Notes: generated by a model not told the origin, from the letters alone. Positions 44,734-54,387 are shown, numbered from the stretch's first letter. The stretch is DNA of 64,000 bases from Haloarcula rubripromontorii (GCF_001280425.1 NZ_LIUF01000005.1:62001-126000); one strand, 5' to 3'. A program made the numbers and translations.

Positions 44734-46647
44734 TTACACTTCTTCGGGCAGCGCCGTCGAGCTTCCGAGTTCCTCGTCGATCTCGGCTTCGGCCATCTTC
44801 TCGACGAGGGCGTCGATGACTGACTCGCGGCGGCCCTTGACGAACTTGATGGAGCCGACGACGAGGTGGCCGCCGCCGGAGACGCCGCCGCCGTCGACCT
44901 CCTCGGTGAGTTCGGTGACCATCCGCGGGATGTCCAGACGAACGCCGTCCGAGCGCAGGACGGCGAAGTCCGGGCCGTAGCCGATGGTGATGACGGGGTC
45001 GCCGGTCTCCGCGACCTTCCGGTCGTGGATTTCGCCAGTGGTCTTGCCGGGGGCGGGGTACGTGAAGCGGTGGGCGTGGTTCTCCACGTCGATGGTGTAG
45101 AGGTGCGCGCCGTTGTCGAGGCGCTCGTGTTCGACGTGGCTCATGGCGGCGTCGAGCTGGTCCTCGACGTCGCGTTCGGCCCGCTCGGCCAGGAAGTCGA
45201 CGACTTCCCCGTGGCGGTCCCGGTCGTCACAGTCGACGTTTAGCACGTCGGTGATGAGCTGTTCGCCGGAGTTGTAGCGCAGCCAGTGGGTCGCGTAGTC
45301 CAGCGCCTCGCCGATGTCGCGAAGGTCGCTCTCGTCGTAGCCCTTCTCGCCGGCGAGGTCGATGTAGTCCCGCATCGCCTCGGCCTCCGAGCGGTCCGAG
45401 AGGCCGGCGACGGCGGGGACGTGCGTGAGGTCCTCTGTGAGGTCGGGGTCGATCATCCGGGCGAGTTCGACACAGAGCATGCCCGTGGTGATGCGATAGT
45501 CCTCGTCGTGAAGGTAGGGGTTGACGTGCTGCTCGATGAGTGGCTCGACGGCTTCCGGGTCGGGGTGGTGGTGGTCGACGACGACGACCGGGATGTCGTA
45601 GTGCCGGAGGTTCCGGTAAGCCGGCGTGTCTTCCTCGGTGGAGCCGTTGTCGAGCATCAGGAGCATCGGGAGCTTCTGGCCGTGACGGGTGCGGTCCTCC
45701 AGCGCGAAGTTGAGGTCCCGGGTCACGTCCTCCATCTCGTAATAGGGGGCTTTGCTCGGGAGGCGCTTGAGGAGGTGCTGGGGCGCGCTGGCGTCCTCGT
45801 ACTGGGAGGCGATGAACGATTCGAGCGCGACCTGCAGCGGAACGCTTGCACAGAGTCCGTCGCCGTCGGCGTGATGACGCATCCGAATTGGGCGGCCCGA
45901 GAGCACCGTCTTGCGGAGCTCCATCGCGACTTCACGAAGGTCGTCCCACAGCTTCTCGAAAGCGGGCCACTCGACGAGCGGTTCCACGTCGGCTGGCTCG
46001 GCGGCCTCGGCCAGCGCGGCGTCGAGGCCGCTCTCAACGGTGGCGGCCGCCTCGCCGTCGAGCACGGTCAGCGATTCGGCCTCGACCTGCAGGCCATCGT
46101 CGCGTTCCTCTGCGCGCCCGGAGACACGGACGATGTCGTCGATTTCGACACCGGGGTGCGCGCGGACGCCGGCCTCTTCGAAGGCGGCACACGGGACGAT
46201 GCCGGTTTCGTCACGGACCTGGAACACTGTGGGACCGCCGGTCTGTTTGATCTGGACGACCTGACCCTCGATGATGACCGTATCGCCAGTTGCGTCGGCG
46301 AGGTCGGCGACGGTGGTCGCGTCGCCGTGGACGACGCGCTGTTCCTCGTAGTCAGCGACCCGTACTTCTTCGAAGCTCAGGTCGCCATCGGGACGGATCT
46401 CGCCGAGTTCGACGATGAGGTCGTCGCCCACGTCGTACTGGCCCAAGAGATTAGAGTCGTGGACGAGTCCGGAGACAGCATCGGAGAGATCGACAAACAC
46501 GCCGTATTCGACGGTGCCGTTGACAGTTGCGTGGTACAGTGCGCCTTCTTCGAGATCATCGGACGTACATTGGTCCGCGAGATCGTAGACGATGGTCCCG
46601 CCGTCGGGGACCGTCGCACCGTCACCGGTGCCAGTTGGCGAAGACAT
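44734..46647 (-). CDS. RecJ-like DHH phosphoesterase with S1 and OB domains
   Basis: A 637-residue protein. Residues about 35-98 are an S1-type domain (YHATVNGTVEYGVFVDLSDAVSGLVH), about 120-200 an OB fold (IIEGQVVQIKQTGGPTVFQV), then a DHH domain: motif I RHHADGDGLCAS (D261, D263), motif II LMLDNGSTEE, motif III VVDHHHPD (DHH 358-360), and a late GGGVSGGGHLVVGS block of the DHHA1 type. All metal ligands are present, so it should be an active exonuclease or phosphodiesterase on RNA or single-stranded DNA. The ATG at 46647 was chosen since the upstream frame overlaps the divergent JAMM gene. Confidence 0.9.
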   Translation of the reverse strand: MSSPTGTGDGATVPDGGTIVYDLADQCTSDDLEEGALYHATVNGTVEYGVFVDLSDAVSGLVHDSNLLGQYDVGDDLIVELGEIRPDGDLSFEEVRVADYEEQRVVHGDATTVADLADATGDTVIIEGQVVQIKQTGGPTVFQVRDETGIVPCAAFEEAGVRAHPGVEIDDIVRVSGRAEERDDGLQVEAESLTVLDGEAAATVESGLDAALAEAAEPADVEPLVEWPAFEKLWDDLREVAMELRKTVLSGRPIRMRHHADGDGLCASVPLQVALESFIASQYEDASAPQHLLKRLPSKAPYYEMEDVTRDLNFALEDRTRHGQKLPMLLMLDNGSTEEDTPAYRNLRHYDIPVVVVDHHHPDPEAVEPLIEQHVNPYLHDEDYRITTGMLCVELARMIDPDLTEDLTHVPAVAGLSDRSEAEAMRDYIDLAGEKGYDESDLRDIGEALDYATHWLRYNSGEQLITDVLNVDCDDRDRHGEVVDFLAERAERDVEDQLDAAMSHVEHERLDNGAHLYTIDVENHAHRFTYPAPGKTTGEIHDRKVAETGDPVITIGYGPDFAVLRSDGVRLDIPRMVTELTEEVDGGGVSGGGHLVVGSIKFVKGRRESVIDALVEKMAEAEIDEELGSSTALPEEV

Positions 46648-46739
46648 TTGTCGTCTCTTCGGTTCTCCCCTGTTTGTACTCTTCGGAATCCGCGGAGCCG
46701 AACACAACGCGTAAAAAGCGTCCGACCCGACTCCGTGAT

Positions 46740-47237
46740 ATGGGGTTGTTCCGAACGAGCGGGATACTCGGAATCGCGGAGTCCGCACTCGAGTTCGCGC
46801 TCGCAGCCTCCGAAGAGGCCCACCCAAACGAGTACATGGGCTTTCTCCGGGGCGATGACGCCAGCAAGCTCGGGCTCGACGACGACGGCACGGTGCTGAC
46901 CGACGTTCTGGTCATTCCGGGGACGGAGTCGAACCCGGTCAGCGCGACCGTCAAGACGAGCATGGTGCCAAACGACATGCGAGCGGCGGGGTCGATTCAC
47001 TCCCACCCGAACGGCGTCCTCAAGCCCAGCGACGCCGACCTTGCCACCTTCGGGCGCGGCGACGTCCACATCATCATCGGCTACCCGTACGGCCGCGACG
47101 ACTGGCAGGCCTTCGACAGCGACGGGAGCGAGGTCGACCTCCCAGTACTCGATGTCGAACCGCCCGAGGAATCCTTCTTCGACTTCGACCAGGCCGATAT
47201 CGACGCCGAACTGCGCGAGGAGGAGTTCGACAAGTGA
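46740..47237 (+). CDS. JAMM/MPN+ metalloprotease (desampylase-like)
   Basis: A 165-residue single-domain protein. The JAMM motif is complete: E31 in [10 protein letters not shown]87 and H89 in [17 protein letters not shown]97 and D100. In haloarchaea such proteins remove ubiquitin-like SAMP modifiers from proteins or release SAMPs for sulfur transfer; this role is inferred from the family. The stop overlaps the GTG start of ribL (GTGA), so the two are translationally coupled. Divergent from the RecJ-like gene with 92 bases between starts. Confidence 0.9.
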   Translation: MGLFRTSGILGIAESALEFALAASEEAHPNEYMGFLRGDDASKLGLDDDGTVLTDVLVIPGTESNPVSATVKTSMVPNDMRAAGSIHSHPNGVLKPSDADLATFGRGDVHIIIGYPYGRDDWQAFDSDGSEVDLPVLDVEPPEESFFDFDQADIDAELREEEFDK

Positions 47238-47665
47238 CCCGGGTCGTCGCACAGGGCACGTTCGATATCCTGCACCCGGGCCACGTCCACTATCTCGCGG
47301 ACGCCGCAGACATGGGCGACGAACTCCACGTCATCGTCGCCCGCTCGGTCAACGTCACCCACAAGGAGCCGCCAGTGGTCCCGGACGAGCAGCGACGGGA
47401 GATGGTCAGCGCACTCAAACCGGTCGACGAGGCACATCTCGGCCATCCCGAGGATATCTTCGTCCCAATTGAACGCATCGAACCGGACATCATCGCGCTG
47501 GGCTACGACCAGCACCACGACGACGAGCAACTCGAAGCGGCCCTGTCCGCCCGGGGTATCGACTGTGAAATACGCCGGGCCAGCCCGCTGGAAGCCGAGG
47601 CGGCTGACCGGCTCCTGTCGACAGGCCGGATTATCGACCGGATTGTCGACGAGCGCAGCGAGTGA
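47234..47665 (+). CDS. ribL: Archaeal FAD synthase (FMN adenylyltransferase) RibL
   Basis: A 143-residue nucleotidyltransferase. The HxGH motif is in [14 protein letters not shown] (residues 8-21) and a late motif is the [10 protein letters not shown] segment, replacing the usual ISSTxIRxR. RibL transfers AMP from ATP to FMN. It starts at GTG 47234, overlapping the JAMM stop. ribH lies about 1.7 kb away on the other strand, so two flavin-pathway genes occur in this region. Confidence 0.9.
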   Translation: MTRVVAQGTFDILHPGHVHYLADAADMGDELHVIVARSVNVTHKEPPVVPDEQRREMVSALKPVDEAHLGHPEDIFVPIERIEPDIIALGYDQHHDDEQLEAALSARGIDCEIRRASPLEAEAADRLLSTGRIIDRIVDERSE

Positions 47666-48091
47666 TTACGCTTCGACGGTGACCGTCGCCTCCGAGACGA
47701 CGCGCTCGTCCGAGGTGTCCGTCCCGGCCTCGACCGCCAGCGTGTACTCGCCGGGGGACGCTTCGTCCGGGACGGCGACTACCAGACTGCCTGTCACCGA
47801 ATCGGCGACAGGATCCCAGACTAGCTCGGGCGGATAGGACTCCCGCACGGCGGTCGGCTGCGGCTCGAAATTCTCGTGTGTAACCTGCCAGCTTTGGGGT
47901 ATATCAGCCAGTTGCCAGGTCTGGACGCCAATCGACGAGGCCTGTACCTCGATTCTCGCCGTCTCGCCCGGCGCGGCAGTCGCGTCTGCCGCTTCGATGG
48001 TGAGACCGCTGTTCGAGCCGCCAGGAGCCCCACAGCCGGCCAGACAGAGCGCCCCGGCTGAGAGCGCGAGCACTGTTCTCCGAGTTCGCAT
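47666..48091 (-). CDS. Small secreted lipoprotein
   Basis: A 141-residue protein. The N-terminus MRTRRTVLALSAGALCLAGC ends in a lipobox (LAGC), so it should be lipid-anchored outside the cell; the twin arginines are compatible with Tat export. The rest is a beta-rich domain (about 30-141) similar to CARDB/Ig-like sandwiches: SPGEYTLAVEAGTDTS. It ends one base from the ribL stop on the other strand. The function is unknown. Confidence 0.8.
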   Translation of the reverse strand: MRTRRTVLALSAGALCLAGCGAPGGSNSGLTIEAADATAAPGETARIEVQASSIGVQTWQLADIPQSWQVTHENFEPQPTAVRESYPPELVWDPVADSVTGSLVVAVPDEASPGEYTLAVEAGTDTSDERVVSEATVTVEA

Positions 48092-48170
48092 ACGGACCGT
48101 TCCAGCGGCCGGGGGAAAATCGTTCGTACGGGTACTGCCCGGCTTGCCGCAGTCGAGCACTACGACCGGT

Positions 48171-49331
48171 TTAGATGAGGTCGGCCTCGGCCAGTCGGTC
48201 GACGGCTTCCTGCAATCGCTCCTTGCTGTTGGCATAGGAGATGCGGGCGTAGCCGGGCGTCCCGAACGCGGTCCCGGGGACGGTGGCGACCTGCGCCTCC
48301 GAGATGGCCTGGTCGCACCACTCGGTATCGTCTCCGTCGGGGGCGATTTCGGGCATCATGTAGAACGCACCCTGTGGTTCGGGGACGTGGACGCCGTGGT
48401 CCTCGAACAGGCCCATGAGGAACTCGCGGCGCTCGGCGAAGGCCTGTCGCATCTCCTCGACGGCGTCGTCGGTGTTCGTGATGGCCTCGACGCCGGCGTG
48501 CTGGACGAAGTTCACTGCACACGAGACCGAGTGCGAGTGGACCTTCCCGGCCTGTGAAACGAGTTCTTCTGGGGCCGCGAAGTAGCCCAGCCGCCAGCCG
48601 GTCATCGAGTACGCCTTCGAGAAGCCGTTCAGCGTGATTGTTCGGTCCTCCATGCCCTCAAGCGTGCCGAGCGAGACGGCTTCGACGCCGTCGTAGGTGA
48701 TCTCCTTGTAAATCTCGTCGGAGATGACCGTGATGTCGTGTTCGACAGCGAGGTCGCGGACGCCTTCCATCGCCTCGCGGGAGTACACGGCACCGTGAGG
48801 GTTGCCCGGCGAGTTGACGACGAGCAGTTCCGTCTCGTCGGAGACGGCGTCGGCGAGGTCGTCGAGCGCGCCTTCGAGCTGGAAGTCGTGGGCGGCGGTG
48901 TCGACGCGGGTCAGCGTGCCGCCGGCGAGTTTCGCCATCGCTTCGTAGGACACCCACGCGGGGTCGAGCAGGGCGACTTCGTCGCCGTCGTCGATGACGG
49001 TCTGGAAGATCTCGTACAATGCCTGCTTGCCGCCGGGCGTGACGATGAGGTTGTCCGGGCCGTACTGGGTGAGGCCGTCCTCGTGGAGCTTGTCGGCGAT
49101 AGCTTCCTTCAGTTCGGGGATGCCGTTGGAGGACGTGTAGCCGGTATGGCCGGCGTCGAGTGCGTCCTTGGCGGCGTCTTTGATATTCTCCGGCGTGTCG
49201 AAGTCGGGTTCGCCGACGCTCAGGTCGACGACATCCTTGCCTTCGGCCTCCAGTTCTGCGGCCTTGTTGCTGATCGCGAGGGTCGCGCTCGGTTCTACAC
49301 GTTCGACGCGGGAAGCGAAGTCCATAGTCAT
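48171..49331 (-). CDS. PLP-dependent aminotransferase, class I (aspartate type)
   Basis: A 386-residue enzyme. VVDLSVGEPDFDTPE at the N-terminus, VNSPGNPHG (Asn ligand), ISDEIYKEITYD (Asp ligand) and the PLP lysine in NGFSKAYSMTGWRLGY are visible, as is ARISYAN with the substrate-binding arginine. Length and motifs match subgroup I-gamma aspartate aminotransferases; other amino-donor specificity is possible. Its ATG overlaps the ribH stop (ATGA), implying translational coupling, which favours the start at 49331 over the ATG at 49325. Confidence 0.92.
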   Translation of the reverse strand: MTMDFASRVERVEPSATLAISNKAAELEAEGKDVVDLSVGEPDFDTPENIKDAAKDALDAGHTGYTSSNGIPELKEAIADKLHEDGLTQYGPDNLIVTPGGKQALYEIFQTVIDDGDEVALLDPAWVSYEAMAKLAGGTLTRVDTAAHDFQLEGALDDLADAVSDETELLVVNSPGNPHGAVYSREAMEGVRDLAVEHDITVISDEIYKEITYDGVEAVSLGTLEGMEDRTITLNGFSKAYSMTGWRLGYFAAPEELVSQAGKVHSHSVSCAVNFVQHAGVEAITNTDDAVEEMRQAFAERREFLMGLFEDHGVHVPEPQGAFYMMPEIAPDGDDTEWCDQAISEAQVATVPGTAFGTPGYARISYANSKERLQEAVDRLAEADLI

Positions 49332-49741
49332 TGTTCGAGTTCGGTGGCGAGTTCGATTGCGCTCCGGACGGCCGAGGCCCCCTTGTCGGTTCGGGCCTCA
49401 GCCTCGTCCTGGCTCATGCCCGGGCCGATGATGCCCAGCGTGACGGGGGTATCGCGGTCGAGGGACACGTCGGTCAGCCCCTGCGCGGCGGCGTTGCCGA
49501 TGACCTGGTCGTGGTCGGTGTCGCCGCTGATGATCGCACCGAGGACCGCGACAGCGTCGACATCTGATCGGCGCGCGAGCCGGTCAGCGGCCAGCGGTGT
49601 GTCGTAGGACCCCGGGACATCAATCGACGCGACAATCTCGGCGTCGTTGTCGGCAGCGGCCTCGTAAGCCCCGTGCTCCATCTCCTCGATAACGGCCCCG
49701 TGTTTGTCGTACTGGGCGACAACCAGCCCGAGCTGCACCAT
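49328..49741 (-). CDS. ribH: 6,7-dimethyl-8-ribityllumazine synthase
   Basis: A 137-residue enzyme of riboflavin synthesis. It has the lumazine-synthase blocks VPGSYDTPLAADRLA, VAVLGAIISGDTDHDQVIGNAAAQGL (with the catalytic His in DTDHDQV), and PVTLGIIGPGMSQDEAEAR. The ATG at 49741 starts directly at the first beta strand (VQLGLVVAQYD). It is the first gene of a pair with the aminotransferase. Confidence 0.93.
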   Translation of the reverse strand: MVQLGLVVAQYDKHGAVIEEMEHGAYEAAADNDAEIVASIDVPGSYDTPLAADRLARRSDVDAVAVLGAIISGDTDHDQVIGNAAAQGLTDVSLDRDTPVTLGIIGPGMSQDEAEARTDKGASAVRSAIELATELEQ

Positions 49742-49833
49742 ACCTGACACCCGGGCAGGGGCGACTAAAGAACTACCGTTCCGTGCTTGCACGGCCACGG
49801 GTCGCTACGCTGACCGCGGCGATGGGCGGGTAA

Positions 49834-49842
49834 GTTAAAAAC
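49834..49842 (+). promoter_or_regulatory. TATA-like box of the Agl23-type gene
   Basis: GTTAAAAAC lies about 27-35 bases before the ATG at 49869. Confidence 0.45.
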
Positions 49843-49868
49843 CTGTTATAGAAACCAGAAGCATTCTA

Positions 49869-51866
49869 ATGCCCCATGTGCTTGAGCCAGATATGGCTGA
49901 GTCGTCCCTGCTGTCTGCCCTCCACGATTTCCGGGACCGGACCCGGTCCTGGTTCGCGGACGACCCCCGCGCCACCGTGAAGCTAATCGTCGCTGTGACG
50001 CTTCTCGGTCTCGTCCTCAGAGTCGCGGCACTCGGGAGCCGCGTCGCCCATTTTGACGAGGGCCGCGTGGCCTACTGGGCGCTGCACCTCCGCGATTCTG
50101 GGTCGTTCGCGTACCGGTACATCATCCACGGTCCGTTCATCCAGCACGTCGATAGCTGGGTGTTCACCCTCGCCGCGCCGACGGATTTCACGATGCGGCT
50201 CCCGGTCGCGATTGTCGGCGGCCTGCTTCCGCTGACAGCGCTGCTCTTTCGCCGACACCTCCGGTCCGACGAGACAGTCTTCATGGCTGCCTTTCTCGCG
50301 CTCAATCCTGTCCTCCTGTACTTCTCGCGGTTCATGCGTAGCGACGTGCTGGTCGCGGCGTTCATGTTCACCGCCTTCGGCCTGCTCGTCCGGTTTGTCG
50401 ACACCCGGAAGGCGCGCTATCTCTACGGCGCCGGGGCGTTCATGGCATTCGGGTTCGCCTCGAAGGAGAACGCTATCGTCTACGTACTGACGTGGTTCGG
50501 CGCGACCGGCCTCCTGCTGGCGAAGGTACTCGTTCTCCCGAACGGCTACCGCGACGCCGTCGCCTTCCTCCGGACCGTCCCGGGTATCGGTGCCATCTGG
50601 AGACGAGTCGCTGGTCGCGTCCGGGCGGACGTCGGGCTTGTCGTCACCACCGTCCGCTCGTTCCGCGACCGTCACGACAGCGCTGCCTCCGTCCTCGCGG
50701 CGTACGCGAGTCACATCGTCCTCGCCGCGCTGGTGTTCGGCCTCATCTCGCTGTTCTTTTATGCGCCCCGCGGAGCTGGTGTCGCCGGTATCGAACATCC
50801 GCCAGCACCAGCCGCCAGCGGCGACGTAAACTTTTGGTCCGGCGTGACGAACCCATCGCTGTTCCCGGAGCTCGTCCAGACCACCTGGGAACGCGTCGCT
50901 GACCAGTACAGCGAGTGGTTCTCGCCGGCCTCGGAGAAAGCCACAACCACTGAAACGGGCCTCGTTGAGTCTATCGAGACGTTCTACGAGAGCGTCGACG
51001 GTCACTACGAGGTACTGCTGAAAGCGCTGGGGTACACCGCGGCACCGCTGCTCCTGTTTTCGGTCTTCGGGTACGCGGTCGACCGACTGGGAATCGTCGA
51101 GCCGCGTCACCTCATCCCGTTCGCGGCCTACGGCGGCTACGTCTCGATTCTGGGCTACCCAATCGGGACCGACATCGGCGCGCCGTGGCTCGCGGTCCAC
51201 GTCGTCGTCCCGCTGTCGATTCCAGCCGCCGTCGGGCTTGCAGCCGTCGTCCGATGGGGGAACGAGTCGCTGTCGGCTGACGACGTGACCGGCGCTGCCA
51301 TCGCCGCCGCCATCGTTCTGCTCGTCACTGCACTCGTCGTCAACACGACCGTAACGCGGGTGTACACGAACGAGCATCTGGAGGGGAACTCGCTGGTCCA
51401 GTACGCTCAGCCACAGGAGTCGCTCCGTGCGGATCTGGCCGAGATGGACCGGATCGCGACGGCTAACGGGAACGGCACCGATCTGGTGATGTACCACGGG
51501 GAGCGCGGCGACGCATACGACGGCGACGACGCGTACGTCAAGGAGGACCGCGGTGAGTGGAACGACTCGTGGTGGAACACCAGACCGACCTGCCTGCAGT
51601 GGCACAACTCGCTGCCGCTGCCGTGGTACTACGCGGCCGACGACGTGAACGTCTCGTGTGAGAATCGGCCCGACACGCTCGCCGAGCAGGCCCGGGCGGA
51701 CCAGCCGCCGATAATCATCACCCAGCGGATTGACAGCACGGTCCCTGACGAACAGCTCGAAGCCGCCGGATACACGCCCAAGACTCACCGAATGCGAACG
51801 AAATACAGCTCGAACGACATGACCGTGTGGATACACGAGTCCTACGGCCGAGAACCGAACCGTTAA
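49869..51866 (+). CDS. Flippase activity-associated Agl23-type membrane protein
   Basis: A 665-residue protein related to PMT/ArnT glycosyltransferases. DEGRVAYW (the acidic first-loop motif), IHGPFIQHVDSWVFTL, FSRFMRSDVLVAAF and GFASKENAIVYVLTWF match the TIGR03663/Agl23 family. About 10-11 helices occupy residues 30-505, followed by a soluble outer C-terminal domain (about 510-665) with WNDSWWNTRPTCLQWHN. It is involved in dolichol-linked sugar handling during N-glycosylation in haloarchaea (family knowledge). ATG 49869 fits the TATA-like box; an internal ATG at 49893 is possible. Confidence 0.85.
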   Translation: MPHVLEPDMAESSLLSALHDFRDRTRSWFADDPRATVKLIVAVTLLGLVLRVAALGSRVAHFDEGRVAYWALHLRDSGSFAYRYIIHGPFIQHVDSWVFTLAAPTDFTMRLPVAIVGGLLPLTALLFRRHLRSDETVFMAAFLALNPVLLYFSRFMRSDVLVAAFMFTAFGLLVRFVDTRKARYLYGAGAFMAFGFASKENAIVYVLTWFGATGLLLAKVLVLPNGYRDAVAFLRTVPGIGAIWRRVAGRVRADVGLVVTTVRSFRDRHDSAASVLAAYASHIVLAALVFGLISLFFYAPRGAGVAGIEHPPAPAASGDVNFWSGVTNPSLFPELVQTTWERVADQYSEWFSPASEKATTTETGLVESIETFYESVDGHYEVLLKALGYTAAPLLLFSVFGYAVDRLGIVEPRHLIPFAAYGGYVSILGYPIGTDIGAPWLAVHVVVPLSIPAAVGLAAVVRWGNESLSADDVTGAAIAAAIVLLVTALVVNTTVTRVYTNEHLEGNSLVQYAQPQESLRADLAEMDRIATANGNGTDLVMYHGERGDAYDGDDAYVKEDRGEWNDSWWNTRPTCLQWHNSLPLPWYYAADDVNVSCENRPDTLAEQARADQPPIIITQRIDSTVPDEQLEAAGYTPKTHRMRTKYSSNDMTVWIHESYGREPNR

Positions 51867-51891
51867 CCCTGCTGCTGTGGAAGCGCGCGGT

Positions 51892-53037
51892 ATGACGCTC
51901 ACGTCACCAGGGCCGACCGTCGGCGTGGTCGGCGGTGGCCAGCTCGGCCGGATGCTGGGCGAGGCGGCCGCGCCGCTTGGCCTCGAACTGCTCGTGACCG
52001 ACCCGACGCCGGACTGCCCGGCCGCGCCGGTCGTCCGCGACCAGCTCGTCGGGGATTTCGACGAGGCGGCGACCCTGCGGGAACTCGCCGAGCGCGCCGA
52101 TTACCTCACCTTCGAGATCGAACTCGCCGACCCGGACGTGCTCGAACGGGTCGCCGAAGAGACAGGGACGCCGGTACATCCCGCTCCCGAGACGCTCCGG
52201 ACGATTCAGGACAAGCTCGTCCAGAAGCGCCGGCTCTCGGATGCCGGCGTTCCGGTCCCCGAGTTCCGCGCTGTCGACACCGCCGACGACCTCCGCGAGG
52301 CCTGTGCGGAACTTGGCTACCCTGCGATGCTCAAGGCCCGGACCGGCGGCTACGACGGTCGCGGAAACATCCGCGTCGAGGGACCGGACGACGTCGAGGA
52401 CGCTATCGACGACATCGCCGGTCCCGCGATGGTCGAGGAGATGGTCGACTTCGAGCGGGAGCTGGCGGTCATGGGCTGTCGCGGCGCGGACGAGCGGGAC
52501 ACGTTCCCGGTCACCGAGACGATTCACCGCGAGGAGATCCTTCGGGAGTCGGTCGCGCCGGCACGGGCATCTGACACCGTCCGTGAGCGCGCGCGTGAGG
52601 TGGCCCACAACGTGCTGGACGCCATGGACGGCCGCGGCGTATTCGGAATCGAACTGTTCGAGACGAGCCACGGGGAGATTTTGCTCAACGAAATCGCGCC
52701 CCGGCCCCACAACTCCGGCCACTGGACTATCGAGGGGTGTCATACCTCCCAGTTCGAACAACACCTGCGGGCCGTCACCGGCCAGCCGCTGGGGTCGACC
52801 GACCAGCGGTTCCCGACCGTGTCGACGAACATCCTCGGGGACGTGGCCGAGCGCCAGTCGGCAGAATTGCGGGGCGAAGGCAGTGTGCTGGAGACGCCAC
52901 GGGCACACCTGCACTGGTACGGCAAGCGCGACGTGTACGCCCTCCGGAAGATGGGCCACGTAACAGTGACGGCCGACGACCGCGACGGCCTGCTCGCCGA
53001 CGCCCGCGACCTCCGCGACGGACTGACCTTCGAGTGA
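51892..53037 (+). CDS. purK: 5-(carboxyamino)imidazole ribonucleotide synthase PurK
   Basis: A 381-residue ATP-grasp enzyme that makes N5-CAIR from AIR, ATP and bicarbonate. VGVVGGGQLGRMLGEAAAPLG is the N-terminal block; KARTGGYDGRGN, EEMVDFERELAVMGCRG and LLNEIAPRPHNSGHWTIE are ATP-grasp and metal-binding motifs; HTSQFEQHLRAVTG is the late family motif. The ATG at 51892 is preferred over the GTG at 51877. It lies 26 bases after the Agl23-type gene. The partner purE is at 38.9-39.5 kb. Confidence 0.95.
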   Translation: MTLTSPGPTVGVVGGGQLGRMLGEAAAPLGLELLVTDPTPDCPAAPVVRDQLVGDFDEAATLRELAERADYLTFEIELADPDVLERVAEETGTPVHPAPETLRTIQDKLVQKRRLSDAGVPVPEFRAVDTADDLREACAELGYPAMLKARTGGYDGRGNIRVEGPDDVEDAIDDIAGPAMVEEMVDFERELAVMGCRGADERDTFPVTETIHREEILRESVAPARASDTVRERAREVAHNVLDAMDGRGVFGIELFETSHGEILLNEIAPRPHNSGHWTIEGCHTSQFEQHLRAVTGQPLGSTDQRFPTVSTNILGDVAERQSAELRGEGSVLETPRAHLHWYGKRDVYALRKMGHVTVTADDRDGLLADARDLRDGLTFE

Positions 53038-53125
53038 CCGCCGCCGGCTGAGTCGTGGGTGGGAGCCGCGGCTGACCGTGGTCCAAAACCGAGCGGTCTT
53101 TGACTATGCGGTCCTGAGTCGCGAT

Positions 53126-53569
53126 ATGGAGCGACGGGATTTTCTCCGTGCGGCCGGCCCGGCGGCAGTCGCAGGGTTCGCCGGTTGCCTCGGCGGTGGG
53201 AGCGCTGACACCGACTACGACGTGGGGATGTCTGCGAAGGCGTTTCGCCCGGTCCGCATCGCTGTCGAACCGGGGACAACCGTGCGGTGGCTCAACACGA
53301 GCAAACAGGGCCACTCGGTCACGGCCTACGAAGACGAAATTCCGGATGAGGCCGACTACTTCGCCTCCGGCGGCTTCGACACTGAACAGGCCGCCCGCGA
53401 CAACTGGGGAAGTTCTTCCGGCGGGACGATGTACGAGGGCCAGGATTTCACCCACACCTTCGATACCCTCGGCGAGCATCCCTACTTCTGTATTCCACAC
53501 GAACGCGCCGGGATGGTCGGCACCGTCGTTGTAACCGAAAACCCAGAAACTGCGACGACCGGCGAGTAG
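53126..53569 (+). CDS. Blue copper (halocyanin/plastocyanin-type) Tat lipoprotein
   Basis: A 147-residue precursor. MERRDFLRAAG is a Tat motif and GFAGC (C21) a lipobox, so it is exported folded and lipid-anchored. The cupredoxin domain (about 30-140) has the type 1 copper ligands H63 (QGHSVTAYE), C122 (YFCIPH), H125 and M130 (AGM). It is an electron carrier on the outer membrane face. The start follows purK by 88 bases. The partner oxidase is not in the window. Confidence 0.93.
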   Translation: MERRDFLRAAGPAAVAGFAGCLGGGSADTDYDVGMSAKAFRPVRIAVEPGTTVRWLNTSKQGHSVTAYEDEIPDEADYFASGGFDTEQAARDNWGSSSGGTMYEGQDFTHTFDTLGEHPYFCIPHERAGMVGTVVVTENPETATTGE

Positions 53570-53745
53570 CAGCGCTGTTGCTTTTTCGGAGGTTTCTGGT
53601 CCGCGCTGGGGGGCTCTGTGCGCTGTCTTGCAGTAGCAGTCGCAAACTCCGGCCGTCGCCAAAGCGTCAGAAGGTCACGCCCGCTGAGCAGCTGTGGTTC
53701 GAGCGCTGACTGGGGCAGAAAAATCAACTGTCAGTGCTGGAACGC

Positions 53746-54387
53746 TTAGGCTTCGACGTCGACGTCTTCTTCGTCCACGTCGACGGCCGTCTCCTCTTCT
53801 GCGGCGACTTCTTCGGGCCGCGCTTCGAGCGTTGTCTTCTTGATTTCGACGCGTCGGAGCGGGTAGATGTCCTTGGCCTCGCCGTAGATGGCCGAGGAGA
53901 GACGCCCTTCGACGACGCTGTCGACGAGTTCCTCGAAGGTGCGGTCTTCGGCCGTCTCGCGAACGAGGTCGATCATCGTTCGGCGGATGGCCTTCTCCTG
54001 CGAGGCGTCGGCCTTCTTCGTCGTCACGGCGACTGGCTGGACCTGGACGCGGTAGTCGTCTGTGGTCAGCACGGTGATGTAGGCCTCGACCTTCGAGGAG
54101 CCGCGGCGGACGAGCGAGCGGAGATAGTCCCGCGTGAGTTCGTGGCGGATGAACTCCGTGTACGCCGAGTCCGAGGCGACCTCGTTGATCTTGAAGGTCA
54201 GCTTGGTGTTGTTCTCGCTGGCGTCGTTGGTCAGTTCGCCGAGCGTTGTTTCGATGGTGCGTCCGAGCACCTTGTCCGGTTCGTCTGCCGGTGTCTTACC
54301 GAGAACCTCCCGGTCGAACTGCTCGGGAGCCTGCACGGTGTACCACCGTTTCTGTTCTGTGCGCTTGGAAACGCTTCGTTCACTCAT
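53746..54387 (-). CDS. rps3ae: 30S ribosomal protein eS1 (S3Ae)
   Basis: A 213-residue ribosomal protein. KRWYTVQAPEQFDREVLGKT, IRHELTRDYLRSLVRRGSSKVE and IYPLRRVEIKKTT are the S3Ae blocks; the C-terminus is a long acidic tail. The ATG at 54387 overlaps the pcc1 stop. It ends the four-gene run rps15-recJ-like-pcc1-rps3ae, a well-conserved archaeal neighbourhood. Confidence 0.96.
   Translation of the reverse strand: MSERSVSKRTEQKRWYTVQAPEQFDREVLGKTPADEPDKVLGRTIETTLGELTNDASENNTKLTFKINEVASDSAYTEFIRHELTRDYLRSLVRRGSSKVEAYITVLTTDDYRVQVQPVAVTTKKADASQEKAIRRTMIDLVRETAEDRTFEELVDSVVEGRLSSAIYGEAKDIYPLRRVEIKKTTLEARPEEVAAEEETAVDVDEEDVDVEA

Noticed and set aside
45286..46899. A 537-codon plus-strand frame opposite the RecJ-like gene
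   Set aside because: It is an antisense shadow of a gene with intact S1, OB and DHH motifs and itself shows no domain.
49983..51902. A 639-codon open frame on the minus strand opposite the Agl23-type gene
   Set aside because: Its translation is Arg/Asp/Val-rich without motifs, whereas the plus strand encodes a coherent membrane protein; long antisense frames are common in this GC-rich codon usage.
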